A stretch of 63,999 nt of DNA from Arthrobacter sp. AK04 (lineage in GTDB: Bacteria > Actinomycetota > Actinomycetes > Actinomycetales > Micrococcaceae): the NCBI RefSeq assembly GCF_021129155.1, contig NZ_JAJOMC010000024.1, forward strand, positions 1-63,999, written 5' to 3'. Below the pieces are notes generated by a model. That model saw only the letters and a list, made by a program, of their open reading frames with translations, ran no database searches and had not been told where the DNA came from. Below are positions 47,592-57,274 of this stretch, piece after piece. A program made the translations under genes and the position numbers. The first letter of the stretch is position 1, and each line of letters starts with the position of its first letter.

Positions 47592-47634
47592 CACGATCGG
47601 CCGGGCCGGGCGGGCAGTGGCCGGATATTAACGC

Positions 47635-47670
47635 AAAGGGCCCCCGGATCAGATGATCCGGGGGCCCTTT
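47635..47670. terminator. Terminator after tig
   Basis: AAAGGGCCCCCGGATC (47635-47650) pairs perfectly with GATCCGGGGGCCCTTT (47655-47670), loop AGAT. It lies 18 nt after the tig stop, and both sides carry short T or A ends. It separates tig from clpP1, so the two units are transcribed separately. Confidence 0.85.
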
Positions 47671-47688
47671 GGCGGCGCGTCCTGAAGC

Positions 47689-49068
47689 CTAGGCCTTGGC
47701 CTCTGCCTTGTCTTCGTCAGCGGCGTCCTCTACGGTTTCAGCTTCCACAGCCTCGACTGCGGGAGCTTCCTCTTCACCGCCGGGGCGTACGAAGTCGCTG
47801 AGGTCAACGGCCTTGCCCTCGGTGTCGATGACCTCGGCCTGGCCAAGGACAACGGCCAGCGCCTTGCGGCGGCGGACCTCGGAGACCATCATGGGCACCT
47901 GGCCGCTCTGGTCGATGATCTGGGCGAACTGGTTCGGGTCCATGCCGTACTGGCTGGCCGTGGTGACGATGTAGTCGATCAGCTCGTTCTGGCTGACGTT
48001 GACTTCTTCCTTCTCGGCAATGGCGTCGAGGATGATTTCGTTCTGGAAGGCACGGGCCGTGTTGGCGCGGACCTCTTCGCGGTGCTCCTCGGTGTCGTGC
48101 TCGCCTTCACCGTGTCCGTTGCCCTCCTTGAAGTGGGCCTCGAGCTGCTCCTCGACCACGGAGTCAGGGACGGGAACCTCAACGAGCTCAACGAGCTTGT
48201 CCAGGACCTTGTCGCGGGCCTCAACGCCCTGCTCCACTACCTTGGAGTCGGCGGCCTGCTTGGCGAGGTCTTCACGGAGTTCGGCCAGGGTGTCGAACTC
48301 GGAAGCCAGCTGGGCGAAGTCGTCGTTGGCCTCGGGGAGCTCGCGCTCCTTGACGGCCTTCACAACAACCTTGACCTGGGCCTCTTCGCCGGCGTGGTCG
48401 CCGCCCACCAGGGTGGTGTTGAAGATGGCGTCTTCATCGGCGCTGAGGCCGGTGACGGCTTCATCGAGCCCGTCGAGCATGGTGCCGGCACCAACCTGGT
48501 AGGACAGGCCAGCGGCGGAGTCCACCTCTTCGCCGTCGATGGTGGCGGTGATGTCGATGGTGAGGAAGTCGCCGTCGGCAGCGGGGCGCTCGACCGACTT
48601 GAGCGTGCCGAAGCGGCCGCGCAGTTCGTCAAGGGCCTTGTCCACGTCTTCTTCGGACGACTCGGCGGCTGCGACCTCAACCTTGATGCCAGCGTAGTCC
48701 GGGAGTTCGATCTCGGGACGGACATCGACCTCGGCAGCGAACTTCAGGCCGCCGTCGGTAGCCGACGGGTCCGGAACCTCGGTGATCTCAACCTCGGGAC
48801 GGCTCAGGGGGCGGATGCCGGATTCCTGCACGGCAGCCTGGTACCAGCCGTTGAGGCCCTCGTTGATGGCAGTCTCCAGGACGTAGCCGCGGCCAACGCG
48901 CTGGTCGATGAGCTTTGCCGGTACCTTGCCCTTACGGAAACCAGGGACCTGGATCTGCGAAGCAACGGTCTTGTAGGCCGAGTCGATGCTGGGCTTCAAT
49001 TCCTCAAAGGGGACCTCAACATTGAGCTTGACCCGCGTGGGGGTGAGGTTCTCGACAGCGCTCTTCAC
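47689..49068 (-). CDS. tig: Trigger factor
   Basis: 459 residues. Ribosome-bound chaperone and peptidyl-prolyl isomerase. N-terminal ribosome-docking domain with GFRKGKVP (43-50), a central FKBP-type domain (about 160-245), then the long helical C-terminal arms. The tail is Glu/Ala-rich and acidic, as in other high-GC actinobacteria. GTG start at 49068 with AGGAG 10 nt upstream. It precedes clpP1-clpP2 and clpX on the same strand, a widely conserved order, with a terminator in between. Confidence 0.97.
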   Translation of the reverse strand: MKSAVENLTPTRVKLNVEVPFEELKPSIDSAYKTVASQIQVPGFRKGKVPAKLIDQRVGRGYVLETAINEGLNGWYQAAVQESGIRPLSRPEVEITEVPDPSATDGGLKFAAEVDVRPEIELPDYAGIKVEVAAAESSEEDVDKALDELRGRFGTLKSVERPAADGDFLTIDITATIDGEEVDSAAGLSYQVGAGTMLDGLDEAVTGLSADEDAIFNTTLVGGDHAGEEAQVKVVVKAVKERELPEANDDFAQLASEFDTLAELREDLAKQAADSKVVEQGVEARDKVLDKLVELVEVPVPDSVVEEQLEAHFKEGNGHGEGEHDTEEHREEVRANTARAFQNEIILDAIAEKEEVNVSQNELIDYIVTTASQYGMDPNQFAQIIDQSGQVPMMVSEVRRRKALAVVLGQAEVIDTEGKAVDLSDFVRPGGEEEAPAVEAVEAETVEDAADEDKAEAKA

Positions 49069-49149
49069 GGTCTAAGTACTCCTGGGTTTGTGGGATGGGT
49101 TTCTGCAAACGCAATGTTTTGTCCAGGCCAACAGGTCCGGGCCGCAGAG

Positions 49150-49224
49150 TCGGGGTGACAGGATTTGAACCTGCGACTTCCTGCTCCCAAAGCAGGCGCT
49201 CTAGCCAAGCTGAGCTACACCCCG
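49150..49224 (-). tRNA. tRNA-Pro(TGG)
   Basis: Minus-strand cloverleaf: acceptor CGGGGTG/CACCCCG with discriminator A, anticodon stem CCTGC/GCAGG and loop TTTGGGA giving TGG, T-arm with GTTCAAATC. C1-G72, as in bacterial tRNA-Pro. The CCA is not encoded. It lies 81 nt upstream of tig. Confidence 0.96.
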
Positions 49225-49365
49225 TAAGTGCACAGGCAAGTCTACGGTCATACGCGCCGAGTTTGCACATTTGACACGTAGGCCATGGATTAGGTTTAGT
49301 TGTATCCGGCTTGAACAGCCAGCCCGAAGTCGCAGGCCTGCTAATGTTGCAGATGCAGCTTCTTC

Positions 49366-49436
49366 GGGGACGTAGCTTAATGGTAAAGCCTCAGTCTTCC
49401 AAACTGATTACGCGGGTTCGATTCCCGTCGTCCCCT
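49366..49436 (+). tRNA. tRNA-Gly(TCC)
   Basis: Plus-strand cloverleaf: acceptor GGGGACG/CGTCCCC with discriminator T, anticodon stem TCAGT/ACTGA and loop CTTCCAA giving TCC, T-arm GTTCGATTC. An encoded CCA follows (49437-49439), and a terminator lies 7 nt further on. Confidence 0.96.
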
Positions 49437-49445
49437 CCAGATACG

Positions 49446-49474
49446 AAAGGGCCCCTCATCCGAGGGGCCTTTTT
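49446..49474 (+). terminator. Intrinsic terminator after tRNA-Gly
   Basis: AAAGGGCCCCTC-ATCC-GAGGGGCCTTTTT: a GC-rich stem with one bulged G, followed by five T, directly after the tRNA. Confidence 0.9.
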
Positions 49475-49629
49475 CGTGTATCGCGACTTTTTGTGTATCG
49501 CCAGGACGCCGTGCCGGGAGGCCATCGCGGGGCACTTTGACGGCGCCGGGGCCCCAACCAGCGCCTGTGGCCGGAGTGTCCGTGTCGAAGTGCCCCGATT
49601 CGGTTTGCCGTAAGCCTGCGGTGCCCTGT

Positions 49630-50595
49630 TCAGGACTGCTGGCAGTAGGGGCACCAGTAGAGCTTGCGGCCCACCAGTTCTGCGGCCAGCACCGTGGTGC
49701 CGCAGACCCGGCAGGGCAATCCGTCACGCTTGTACACAAAATGGGCGTTGTCCCGGGCGGGGAAGGTTCCGCTCTTCATCGCGGCGGCTTCGGCCGCTGG
49801 TTTGGCCGCCCTGCCGTTTCCCGTCCAGTACCTGGGGGTCGTGGTGATGATCCTGCCGTCGGCGACGCCATCGTTCATGACGGACACGACGTCGCGCCAC
49901 AGCTTCCGTGCCTCACCGTCCTGGAGATTGTTGCCCGGCAGCCAGGGGTCCAGCCGACGCCGGAACAAAACTTCCGCGCGGTAGACGTTCCCCACGCCGG
50001 CAATGATCTTCTGGTCCATCAGCAGCGCAGCCACGGGTGCCTTGCGGCTTTGGAGGTTGGCGGCGAACCGGCCGGCATCACCCCTGCGGTTGACCAGCGG
50101 GTCAGGCCCCAGCCGTGCCCGCACCACCTCAGTCTCGGCAAGGGTGATGGCCTCACACGTGGTGGCGCCCCGCAGGTCGGCCCAGCCGTTGCTGCTGGCC
50201 AGCCTGACCCGGACGGCGCCCACCGGGGCCGGCGGTCCGGCATAGGCGCCGTCTCCGTCCCTGCCGGGGCCTCCGCCGTCGTCGCTTCCTTCCGCAAAGG
50301 TTTCCCGCTCCCCCACGCGGCGCGGCGCTCCAATGCTGGATGAACCGGCGAAAGTGCTGTCACCGCCAAAGCTCCAGGCCCCATACAGCCCCAAATGCAC
50401 GTGCAGCACCAGCGCGTTGTCGAAGTGCAGGAACAGGTGCTTGCCGTGCGCGTCGGCCGCGAGGAGGGTGTGCCCGTCCAGCAACGCGGCGCCTGCGCTG
50501 AACCTGCCCTGCGGACTGGACACACTGAGCCGGCGGCCGCCGAAGACGTCCCCGAACTGGCGCGCGAGCCGACGGACGGAATGCCCTTCAGGCAC
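49630..50595 (-). CDS. Fpg/Nei family DNA glycosylase
   Basis: 321 residues. Base-excision repair enzyme that removes oxidised bases and cleaves the strand. After loss of the initial Met, Pro2-Glu3 (PEGHS) form the catalytic pair; the H2TH region contains KIIAGVGNVYRAEVLFR, and the C-terminal zinc finger has CRVCG and CPYCQ. PEGH rather than PELP favours the Nei side. A Gly/Asp-rich insert (about 85-120) is not seen in most relatives and is probably a surface loop. GTG start overlapping the rpiB stop by 1 nt. Confidence 0.92.
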   Translation of the reverse strand: MPEGHSVRRLARQFGDVFGGRRLSVSSPQGRFSAGAALLDGHTLLAADAHGKHLFLHFDNALVLHVHLGLYGAWSFGGDSTFAGSSSIGAPRRVGERETFAEGSDDGGGPGRDGDGAYAGPPAPVGAVRVRLASSNGWADLRGATTCEAITLAETEVVRARLGPDPLVNRRGDAGRFAANLQSRKAPVAALLMDQKIIAGVGNVYRAEVLFRRRLDPWLPGNNLQDGEARKLWRDVVSVMNDGVADGRIITTTPRYWTGNGRAAKPAAEAAAMKSGTFPARDNAHFVYKRDGLPCRVCGTTVLAAELVGRKLYWCPYCQQS

Positions 50596-51089
50596 TACTC
50601 GATGACCTCGCCGGTTGTTTCGTAGGCGGCAATTTTGCCGATGCGGCGCACATGGCGTTCGTCGTTGCTGAAGGGCTCCGCCAGGAAGGCCTCGATGAGC
50701 CCGGTTGCTTCCTCAACGGTGTGCTGCCGGCCCCCCACGGCAACAACATTTGCGTCGTTGTGCTCGCGGGCCAGGACGGCTGTGGAGTGGTTCCAGGCCA
50801 GTGCCGCGCGAACGCCCTTGACCTTGTTGGCGGCAATCTGCTCCCCGTTGCCCGAGCCGCCGAGGACGATGCCCAGTGCGTGGACGCCTGCCTGCTGGTC
50901 CGCAACCACCGCAAGGGCGGCATTAATGCAGAACGACGGGTAGTCATCCTGCGCGTCGTAGGCCTTGGGACCGTGGTCCACCACCTCATATCCCTTGGCG
51001 GACAGGTGCTGCACCAGATGGGCGCTGAGCTCCATGCCTGCATGGTCGGTGGCGATGTGGACCCGCGGGAAGGCAGGGGAAGAAGTCAC
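50595..51089 (-). CDS. rpiB: Ribose-5-phosphate isomerase B
   Basis: 164 residues. Interconverts ribose 5-phosphate and ribulose 5-phosphate in the pentose phosphate pathway. RpiB/LacAB fold: ATDHAGMELSAHL near the N-terminus, VLGGSGNGEQIAANKVKGVR (the phosphate loop), and AREHNDANVVAVGGR. GTG start at 51089. It is translationally coupled to the DNA glycosylase gene that follows. Confidence 0.93.
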   Translation of the reverse strand: MTSSPAFPRVHIATDHAGMELSAHLVQHLSAKGYEVVDHGPKAYDAQDDYPSFCINAALAVVADQQAGVHALGIVLGGSGNGEQIAANKVKGVRAALAWNHSTAVLAREHNDANVVAVGGRQHTVEEATGLIEAFLAEPFSNDERHVRRIGKIAAYETTGEVIE

Positions 51090-51169
51090 GAGCAGAATCC
51101 GTTCGGTTGGGGCGCTGGTCGCCGGCCGGGACGGCGCAGGCCAAGGTCAGGACAACAGGGTCAAGGATA

Positions 51170-52189
51170 CTAGGACTCCGGCGGTGCGGCTGGTGGCTGG
51201 CCGCCGCCTCCGCCGCGCGCCCTTGCGGCCACACGGGTGAGGACCTCGGCCAGCCTGGCAGCGGAAGCGGGGCTGCCGCCGCTCACCGCGAGGCGCTGGC
51301 CGTCAGTCTTGCTGACGACGACGGCGGGACCGCTGCTGACGAGCATGGCTGAGGTTCCGCCGTGGTGCCGGTAGCCCCACCCGCCATAGTCTGCCGCCTT
51401 CACATCCGCCGCGGTGGCGCCGGAGATGGCTCCGGCCGGCACGTTCATGACCGGCACGATGCCGGCCAGGAGGACCTTCAGGCCCTTGCGGTCCGCTTTG
51501 ATCCGCGCGAACAGGAAGGCGGCGCCCACCACCGCGAGGAGCACAAGGAGCATCCCGAGCCAGGGCACGGCGACGGTAATGAGCGCCGAGGGAAACAGTG
51601 ACGCTATGGCGATCATGATGAAGACCGAGCTGCGTGCGTGCACCCAGAAGCGGATGCTGTCCCGTGCCAGGTCCGGGTCCGCTTCCTTGGCCAGGGCCAG
51701 CTGGAGCGCGCGGTCATCGTCGAGCGACCACTGCTGGTCGGCCTTGAAAACGAAGGCGATGATGACGCCAAGCGATACGGCCGCACCGCTGCCGAGGGCG
51801 AGGACGGTCATGTCCACGTGGGACTCCCGGGCGTCAGCCAGTCCTGCCTGCCCCACGAGGCCAGCGGCGAGGGCGCTGGTGACGAAAAGGCTGAGGAACA
51901 TTCCGGCCCCCATCATGATCCGGCGCATGATTGCAGGCCGGTTAAGAGTCACGGCCTGGGAGAGGACCAGCCAGCCCGCCACCACGATCGCCGCCGCGCC
52001 CACGCCCACATAGGTGCCGAAGGGCGCAAAGGCCGCGCCGCCGTCGTCCGTCCACCGGATGGCAAGCGGCTCCGGAAGGTCCGGCCGGAGCAGGAAAGCG
52101 CATATGACAAAACCGGCGGCCAGGAGCACCGGAAACCCTGCGGCGAAACGCAGCGCCCTGGTGTCCACCGAATCCATAAGCTTGCCCAT
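51170..52189 (-). CDS. DUF1648-like membrane protein
   Basis: 339 residues with six or more membrane helices. The N-terminal segment FPVLLAAGFVICAFLLRPDLPEPLAIRWTDDG (only its first helix and the LPxPLAIRWTDDG box matter) resembles DUF1648, where a P-L-x-x-H/R-W box follows the first helix. The C-terminal 90 residues are hydrophilic and may bind ligand. ATG at 52189. It stands alone, 80 nt after rpiB and divergent from pepN. Function unknown. Confidence 0.75.
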   Translation of the reverse strand: MGKLMDSVDTRALRFAAGFPVLLAAGFVICAFLLRPDLPEPLAIRWTDDGGAAFAPFGTYVGVGAAAIVVAGWLVLSQAVTLNRPAIMRRIMMGAGMFLSLFVTSALAAGLVGQAGLADARESHVDMTVLALGSGAAVSLGVIIAFVFKADQQWSLDDDRALQLALAKEADPDLARDSIRFWVHARSSVFIMIAIASLFPSALITVAVPWLGMLLVLLAVVGAAFLFARIKADRKGLKVLLAGIVPVMNVPAGAISGATAADVKAADYGGWGYRHHGGTSAMLVSSGPAVVVSKTDGQRLAVSGGSPASAARLAEVLTRVAARARGGGGGQPPAAPPES

Positions 52190-52349
52190 GGTCCAACGCT
52201 ACTCCGGCAGCAGGCCCCTGGCGTCCTGCTCCTTTCCCCATCCGCTGTGAGCCGCGCTACGTGCCCAGGGGCCAGGGAATGCAAGAATGAGCAGTGCCGC
52301 CGCTGGGCACCGCCAGCTGCGCAGACGCAATCTTTCTGGAGGGCCCACT

Positions 52350-54926
52350 GTGCCAGGTATGAATCTCACGCGCGTTGAAGCCAAGGAACGTGCCCAACTG
52401 ATCTCCGTCGAGTCCTACGATGTCAGCCTCGACCTGACCCGGGGCGGAGACGTGTTCGGCAGCACCACCACCGTGAAGTTCAGCGCCAGGCCCGGATCCT
52501 CCACCTTCATCGACGCCGTCACCTCCGCCGTCCACAGCATCACCCTGAACGGCAGGAGCCTGGATCCGGCCACCGTGGCGGACGGCGTCAGGATCCAGCT
52601 GCCGGACCTCGGGGAGCAGAACGAGCTCACTGTCGTGGCCGATGCGCCGTACATGAACACCGGTGAAGGACTGCACCGCTTCGTGGACCCGGTGGACAAC
52701 GAGGTCTACCTGTACACCCAGTTCGAAGTTCCGGATTCCCGCCGGATGTTCGCCGTGTTCGAACAGCCCGACCTGAAGGCGGTGTTCACCTTCACGGTGA
52801 CCGCGCCCTCGCATTGGGACGTCATTTCCAACTCGCCCACGCCGGCACCGGTGGAAACCACTCCCGGGGATGACGGCGGCGCCCGCTCTGTCTGGTCCTT
52901 CTCCCCCACGCCCCGGCTGTCCTCCTATGTCACGGCCCTGATCGCCGGCCCGTACCAGTCCGTCCGCAGCGAAGTGGTGAGCTCCGACGGGCGGACCATT
53001 CCGCTGGGCGTCTTCGCCCGGAAGTCGCTGATGCAGTACCTCGACGCGGACAACATTTTTGAGCTCACCCGGCAGGGCTTCGCCTTCTTCGAGGCGCAGT
53101 TCGGCTGCCCCTACCCGTTCGAGAAGTACGACCAGCTGTTTGTTCCGGAGTTCAACGCCGGCGCCATGGAAAATGCCGGCGCGGTGACCATCCTGGAAGG
53201 CTACGTTTTCCGCAGCAAGGTCACGGACGCCCAGGTTGAGCGCCGCGCCATCACGGTGCTCCACGAGCTCGCCCACATGTGGTTCGGGGACCTGGTCACC
53301 ATGCGCTGGTGGAACGACCTGTGGCTGAACGAGTCCTTTGCCGAGTACATGTCCCACCTCGCGGCGGTGGAGGCGACGTCCTTCACCAGCGCGTGGACCA
53401 CCTTCGCCTCCGTGGAGAAGTCCTGGGCCTACCGCCAGGACCAGCTGCCCACCACGCACCCGATATTTGCCGAGATCAACGATCTCCAGGACGTGGAGGT
53501 CAATTTCGACGGGATCACCTACGCCAAGGGCGCCTCCGTGCTCCGCCAGCTGGTGGCGTGGGTTGGCCCGGAACAGTTCATGGCCGGCGTGCGTGAGTAC
53601 TTTGCCAAGCATTCCTGGCAGAACACCGAACTGCGCGACCTCCTGGTGGAGCTGGAGAAGGCAAGCGGCCGCGACCTTGACGACTGGGGCCGGCAGTGGC
53701 TGGAAACCGCGGGCGTCAACACGCTCAAGCCGGAGCTGGAGGTGGACGGCGAGGGCAGGCTCACGTCCTTCGCGATTGTGCAGTCCGCCGTTGAGGAGTG
53801 GCCCACCATCCGCCCGCACCGGCTCGCCGTCGGGTTCTACAACCTCAACGGTTCGGGCAAGCTTGAGCGTGTGCACCGCGAGGAGCTGGATGTAGACGGC
53901 GAACGTACCGAGGTGCCCGGGCTGGTGGGGCTGGCCCGGCCGGACCTGATCCTGGTTAATGATGACGACCTCGCCTATGCGAAGGTCAGGCTGGACGAAA
54001 AGTCCCTGGTGACGGCCACAGCCCACCTGAAGGACTTCAGCCAGAGCCTGCCGCGGACCCTGGTATGGAACTCGGCCTGGGACGCTGCCCGCGACGGCGA
54101 GACCCCGGCACGCCGCTACGTGGACCTGATCCTTGCCAATGTGGCTGCCGAATCGGATTCCTCCGTGATCCTGGTCCAGCTCCGCCAGCTGGCCACCTCC
54201 TTGAACTTCTACGTGGCGGAGAAGCACCGCGAGGCGACCGCGGAGGCTGCGGCGGACCGGCTCTGGGACCTGGCGTCCGGGGTGGCCGGCGGATCCGACG
54301 CACAACTGCAGTTCGTCAAGTCCTTTGCACTCCTGGCCCGCACCGGATCCCAGCTGGACCGGGTGGCGGGGCTCCTGGACGGGTCCCGCACGCTGGAGGG
54401 GCTGGCGGTGGACCAGGACCTGCGCTGGGAGCTGGTGGCGTCGCTGGTGACCGGCGGCCGCCTGGACCAGAAGGGCATTGACGCCGAACTTGCGCGCGAC
54501 AATACCTCCAGCGGCCAGAACGCCGCCGCCCTTGCCAAGGCAGCCATCCCTACCCCCGAGGCCAAGGCAGCAGCCTGGGACTCCATCGTGGTCAAGGGCG
54601 AGCTGTCCAACGCGCTCCAGGGCTCGGCGGTCACCGGCTTCATGCGGGTACTGGACCGCTCCCTGCTGGAGCCGTACGCCGAAAAGTATTTCGAGGCCGT
54701 GCCGGGCATCGTTGACACCCGCACCCACGCACTGGCCCAGCAGATCGTCGTCGGCCTCTACCCGGCGCTGCTGACCACCCAGGCGACCATCGACCGCACG
54801 GACGGTTTCCTGGCGGCGCTGCCGCCGGCCAGCTCCGCGCTGCGGCGAATGATGCTGGAAAACCGCGACGGCGTTGCCCGGGCCCTGCGCGCCCGTGCCG
54901 CTGATGTCCTCCCGGGCGAAGCGTAG
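52350..54926 (+). CDS. pepN: Aminopeptidase N
   Basis: 858 residues from GTG at 52350. M1-family zinc aminopeptidase of peptide turnover. GAMEN motif near residue 270, zinc site HELAHMWFGD (about 304-313) with the downstream Glu in NESFAEY (about 326), then an ERAP1-like C-terminal helical domain. The GTG is preceded by GGAGGG at a 6-nt spacing; an earlier in-frame ATG at 52287 has no such site. Very long open frames on the opposite strand are GC-bias shadows. Followed after 9 nt by an OsmC gene. Confidence 0.95.
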   Translation: MPGMNLTRVEAKERAQLISVESYDVSLDLTRGGDVFGSTTTVKFSARPGSSTFIDAVTSAVHSITLNGRSLDPATVADGVRIQLPDLGEQNELTVVADAPYMNTGEGLHRFVDPVDNEVYLYTQFEVPDSRRMFAVFEQPDLKAVFTFTVTAPSHWDVISNSPTPAPVETTPGDDGGARSVWSFSPTPRLSSYVTALIAGPYQSVRSEVVSSDGRTIPLGVFARKSLMQYLDADNIFELTRQGFAFFEAQFGCPYPFEKYDQLFVPEFNAGAMENAGAVTILEGYVFRSKVTDAQVERRAITVLHELAHMWFGDLVTMRWWNDLWLNESFAEYMSHLAAVEATSFTSAWTTFASVEKSWAYRQDQLPTTHPIFAEINDLQDVEVNFDGITYAKGASVLRQLVAWVGPEQFMAGVREYFAKHSWQNTELRDLLVELEKASGRDLDDWGRQWLETAGVNTLKPELEVDGEGRLTSFAIVQSAVEEWPTIRPHRLAVGFYNLNGSGKLERVHREELDVDGERTEVPGLVGLARPDLILVNDDDLAYAKVRLDEKSLVTATAHLKDFSQSLPRTLVWNSAWDAARDGETPARRYVDLILANVAAESDSSVILVQLRQLATSLNFYVAEKHREATAEAAADRLWDLASGVAGGSDAQLQFVKSFALLARTGSQLDRVAGLLDGSRTLEGLAVDQDLRWELVASLVTGGRLDQKGIDAELARDNTSSGQNAAALAKAAIPTPEAKAAAWDSIVVKGELSNALQGSAVTGFMRVLDRSLLEPYAEKYFEAVPGIVDTRTHALAQQIVVGLYPALLTTQATIDRTDGFLAALPPASSALRRMMLENRDGVARALRARAADVLPGEA

Positions 54927-54935
54927 GAGCGCGGG

Positions 54936-55409
54936 ATGGGACTCAGCGAACACCGGTACGGGCTGACCGTCCAATGGACCGGCAACACCGGTGGGGGGAC
55001 GGCGTCCTACCGGGGCTACTCCAGGGACCACGACATCCTGATTCCCGGGCTGCCGGTCCTGAAGGGCTCGGCGGACCCCACGTTCCATGGGGACAGGGAG
55101 CGCTACAACCCGGAGCAGCTGCTCCTTGCGGCCCTGGCCCAGTGCCACATGCTCTCCTACCTGCACGTGGCCGTGAAGCACGGCGTGGTGGTCACGGACT
55201 ACCGCGACGAGGCGTCCGGGATGCTGAAGCTGAACCGGGACGGCAGCGGCCAGTTTGAGAGTGTCATGCTGCGCCCGACGGTTACGGTGGCGGATCCGGC
55301 GCATGTGGAGCTGGCCGGCCGGCTGCACCATGAAGCGAACCAGGTGTGCTTCATTGCCCGCAGCGTGAACTTCCCGGTGGGTCATGAACCCGTCACGCTA
55401 ACGGCCTGA
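54936..55409 (+). CDS. OsmC/Ohr family peroxiredoxin-like protein
   Basis: 157 residues. OsmC-type fold: the first active Cys in LAALAQCHMLSYL (about 70), and the second in ANQVCFIARSVNFPV (about 136). Family members reduce organic hydroperoxides, but the exact substrate of this branch (YhfA/OsmC-like rather than Ohr) is not clear. It begins 9 nt after the pepN stop, so it is probably co-transcribed. Confidence 0.88.
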   Translation: MGLSEHRYGLTVQWTGNTGGGTASYRGYSRDHDILIPGLPVLKGSADPTFHGDRERYNPEQLLLAALAQCHMLSYLHVAVKHGVVVTDYRDEASGMLKLNRDGSGQFESVMLRPTVTVADPAHVELAGRLHHEANQVCFIARSVNFPVGHEPVTLTA

Positions 55410-55415
55410 TGGTCC

Positions 55416-55475
55416 AACCAGGTAGCGCCAGGTGTCGTTTTCAGGGCTCAGAACGACACCTACTGCTACTTGGTT
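55416..55475. repeat. 26-bp imperfect inverted repeat between convergent genes
   Basis: Arm 55416-55441 pairs with arm 55450-55475, with five mismatches in 26 and a CAGGGCTC loop; the shared core is AGGTGTCGTT/AACGACACCT. It begins 7 nt after the OsmC stop and ends just before the epimerase-like stop, so it can terminate both. Its composite shape resembles dispersed extragenic palindromes. Confidence 0.8.
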
Positions 55476-55487
55476 AAGCGGGCGGAC

Positions 55488-56480
55488 TCAAAGGCTCCGA
55501 AGCAGCTTCTTGGCCAGCCGCGCCTCGGTCTCCGGCGACAGGCCTGCTTTCCGGGGCCGGTCGAGTCCGCGCGTGCGTTCGTCCGTCAACGTCCCGGCCA
55601 GCGTTTCCTGCCAGGGCCGGAGCTGCAGGCCGGCGTCTAGCGCTGCACTGTTGCTCCGGGCCATGAAGCCACCATGCCCGGGCGGGAGCCAGAGCGGCAG
55701 TGAATCCGGGCCTGCCCAGTAGTTGACGCCCTCGTGGGCCAACCAGGCCTCCGCTGCGGGGATTACCCGGCCGCGGTGGTCCGCGGCGTCCCTGGAAGCC
55801 GCAATGAACGTCCCGAAAGGCACCTGGCCTCCCACCGCGTTAAGCGGCCCGGTTACGCCCTTCTCTGCCGCGCGCAGGATCCAGGCTGCGAGGTCCCGGA
55901 CGTCGATGACCTGGACCGGGTGGTTTTCGATGGCTGGAACGACGACGGGCCTGCTGTCCCGGGCGAACCGCGCGGGCCAGTAGCCATAACGGTCTGAGCT
56001 GTCCCCCGGGCCACCTATCAGGCCGGCACGGCACAGGTGGACTTTCCCGCCCGCGGCCTGCAGGGTTGCCTCCTCGATGGCCACCTTGGATTCGCCGTAC
56101 GTGTCCGGCGTGGACGGAGTGCCGGCCGGGAGCGCAGGCAGGAGGGGAGCGTCCTCGTCCGCGCCGGGAACCGACGCATCCGCATAAACGGAGCAACTGG
56201 ACACGAACGTCCAGTGCGCTGCACGGCCTGCGAGTGCCACGAGGGCCTCGGTGGCAGCCACAGGGTCGCGGGCGACGTCGACCACCGCGTCCCATTCCCC
56301 CTCTGCATCGGCGTAGGCGTTCGCGCCCAGTGAACGATCCGCCCTCAGCCAGGATGCGCCCGGGGGCGGAACAGCCGCGGAGCCGCGGGCCAGGCAGGTG
56401 ACATCGTGCCCGGCCGCCACCGCGCTGCGGACGATTTCTGCGGAGAGGAAGGCCGTTCCGCCGAGGACAAGGATGCGCAT
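55488..56480 (-). CDS. NAD-dependent epimerase/dehydratase family protein
   Basis: 330 residues, extended SDR. N-terminal ILVLGGTAFLSAEIVRSAV shows a GGTxFLS variant of the Rossmann glycine motif. The YxxxK site is YGESK, with FVSSCSVYADAS just before. The type GGTxFLG/xxxx with DRY and VIDVRDLAAWI is common among isoflavone-reductase-like or RNA-associated CSP41-like proteins; the substrate is unknown. ATG at 56480. Divergent from mscS across 117 nt. Confidence 0.82.
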   Translation of the reverse strand: MRILVLGGTAFLSAEIVRSAVAAGHDVTCLARGSAAVPPPGASWLRADRSLGANAYADAEGEWDAVVDVARDPVAATEALVALAGRAAHWTFVSSCSVYADASVPGADEDAPLLPALPAGTPSTPDTYGESKVAIEEATLQAAGGKVHLCRAGLIGGPGDSSDRYGYWPARFARDSRPVVVPAIENHPVQVIDVRDLAAWILRAAEKGVTGPLNAVGGQVPFGTFIAASRDAADHRGRVIPAAEAWLAHEGVNYWAGPDSLPLWLPPGHGGFMARSNSAALDAGLQLRPWQETLAGTLTDERTRGLDRPRKAGLSPETEARLAKKLLRSL

Positions 56481-56597
56481 GTTGAGAGGCTACGGCGATA
56501 GTGTTGAAGGAGAACAGAGCCGTCCGCGCCGGGCGTAACCGGCAGCACGGCCCCCCTTCCCGGCACAGCCGGACAACAGCAGGAGTACTCCCCCCTT

Positions 56598-57272
56598 ATG
56601 GTCAGCACGTTGTCCATCCTTCCTTCCGCCGCCAGCGAGCCGGACGGCATCAGCGTCACCGGCATCGTGATCAGTCTCGGCGTCGGCGTTGCCATTTGGC
56701 TGATGGCCACCTTCGTCATCTCCCGCATCACCAGGCGCGTGGCGGCGGGGAGCAACTTCTTCAAGAAGCCTACGTTCCGGTGGGCCGCCCCTGCCTTCCG
56801 GGCGCTGGACCATGAACGGCGCGTCCAGCGTGCGGAGACCATCGGTTCACTGCTGAACAGCATCGTGGGAGTGCTGGTGGTGGTCATCACCGGCATGTAC
56901 GTGCTGCAGAACCTGGACATCAATATCGCCCCCCTGCTCACCAGCGTCGGCATCCTGGGTGTGGCCATCGGCTTCGGCGCCCAGCAGCTGATCCGCGACT
57001 TCCTCGCAGGTATTTTCATTACCATTGAAGACCAGTTCGGCATTGGTGATGTGATCGAGACCAGCGAGGTGGTGGGCGTGGTGGAATCCATGGGGCTGCG
57101 GATCACCCGGGTCCGGTCAGACGACGGCGCCATCTGGTACCTCCGCAACGGTGAGATCCTGCGTGTCGGCAACCGTTCCCAGGGAACGTACGTGCCCCTG
57201 CACGAGTCGCCGGACGGCACCACGGACCACGGCGCTGAGAACACCAAGACCGAGCAGAAAGCCGGAGAATAG
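56598..57272 (+). CDS. Small-conductance mechanosensitive channel, MscS family
   Basis: 224 residues, shorter than E. coli MscS. Three membrane helices (about 22-44, 85-105, 110-130), the pore helix block GILGVAIGFGAQQLIRDFLAG, and the cytosolic beta domain FGIGDVIETSEVVGVVESMGLRIT. The C-terminal cage domain is short, ending in a charged tail. It opens under membrane tension to release solutes. AGGAG lies 12 nt before the ATG. Followed after 2 nt by a truncated haemoglobin gene. Confidence 0.92.
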   Translation: MVSTLSILPSAASEPDGISVTGIVISLGVGVAIWLMATFVISRITRRVAAGSNFFKKPTFRWAAPAFRALDHERRVQRAETIGSLLNSIVGVLVVVITGMYVLQNLDINIAPLLTSVGILGVAIGFGAQQLIRDFLAGIFITIEDQFGIGDVIETSEVVGVVESMGLRITRVRSDDGAIWYLRNGEILRVGNRSQGTYVPLHESPDGTTDHGAENTKTEQKAGE

Positions 57273-57274
57273 CG

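Noticed and set aside
52257..55385. A 1042-codon open frame on the minus strand opposite pepN
   Set aside because: It exactly mirrors pepN, has no ribosome site and encodes a low-complexity His/Val/Gly-rich product; high GC keeps antisense frames open.
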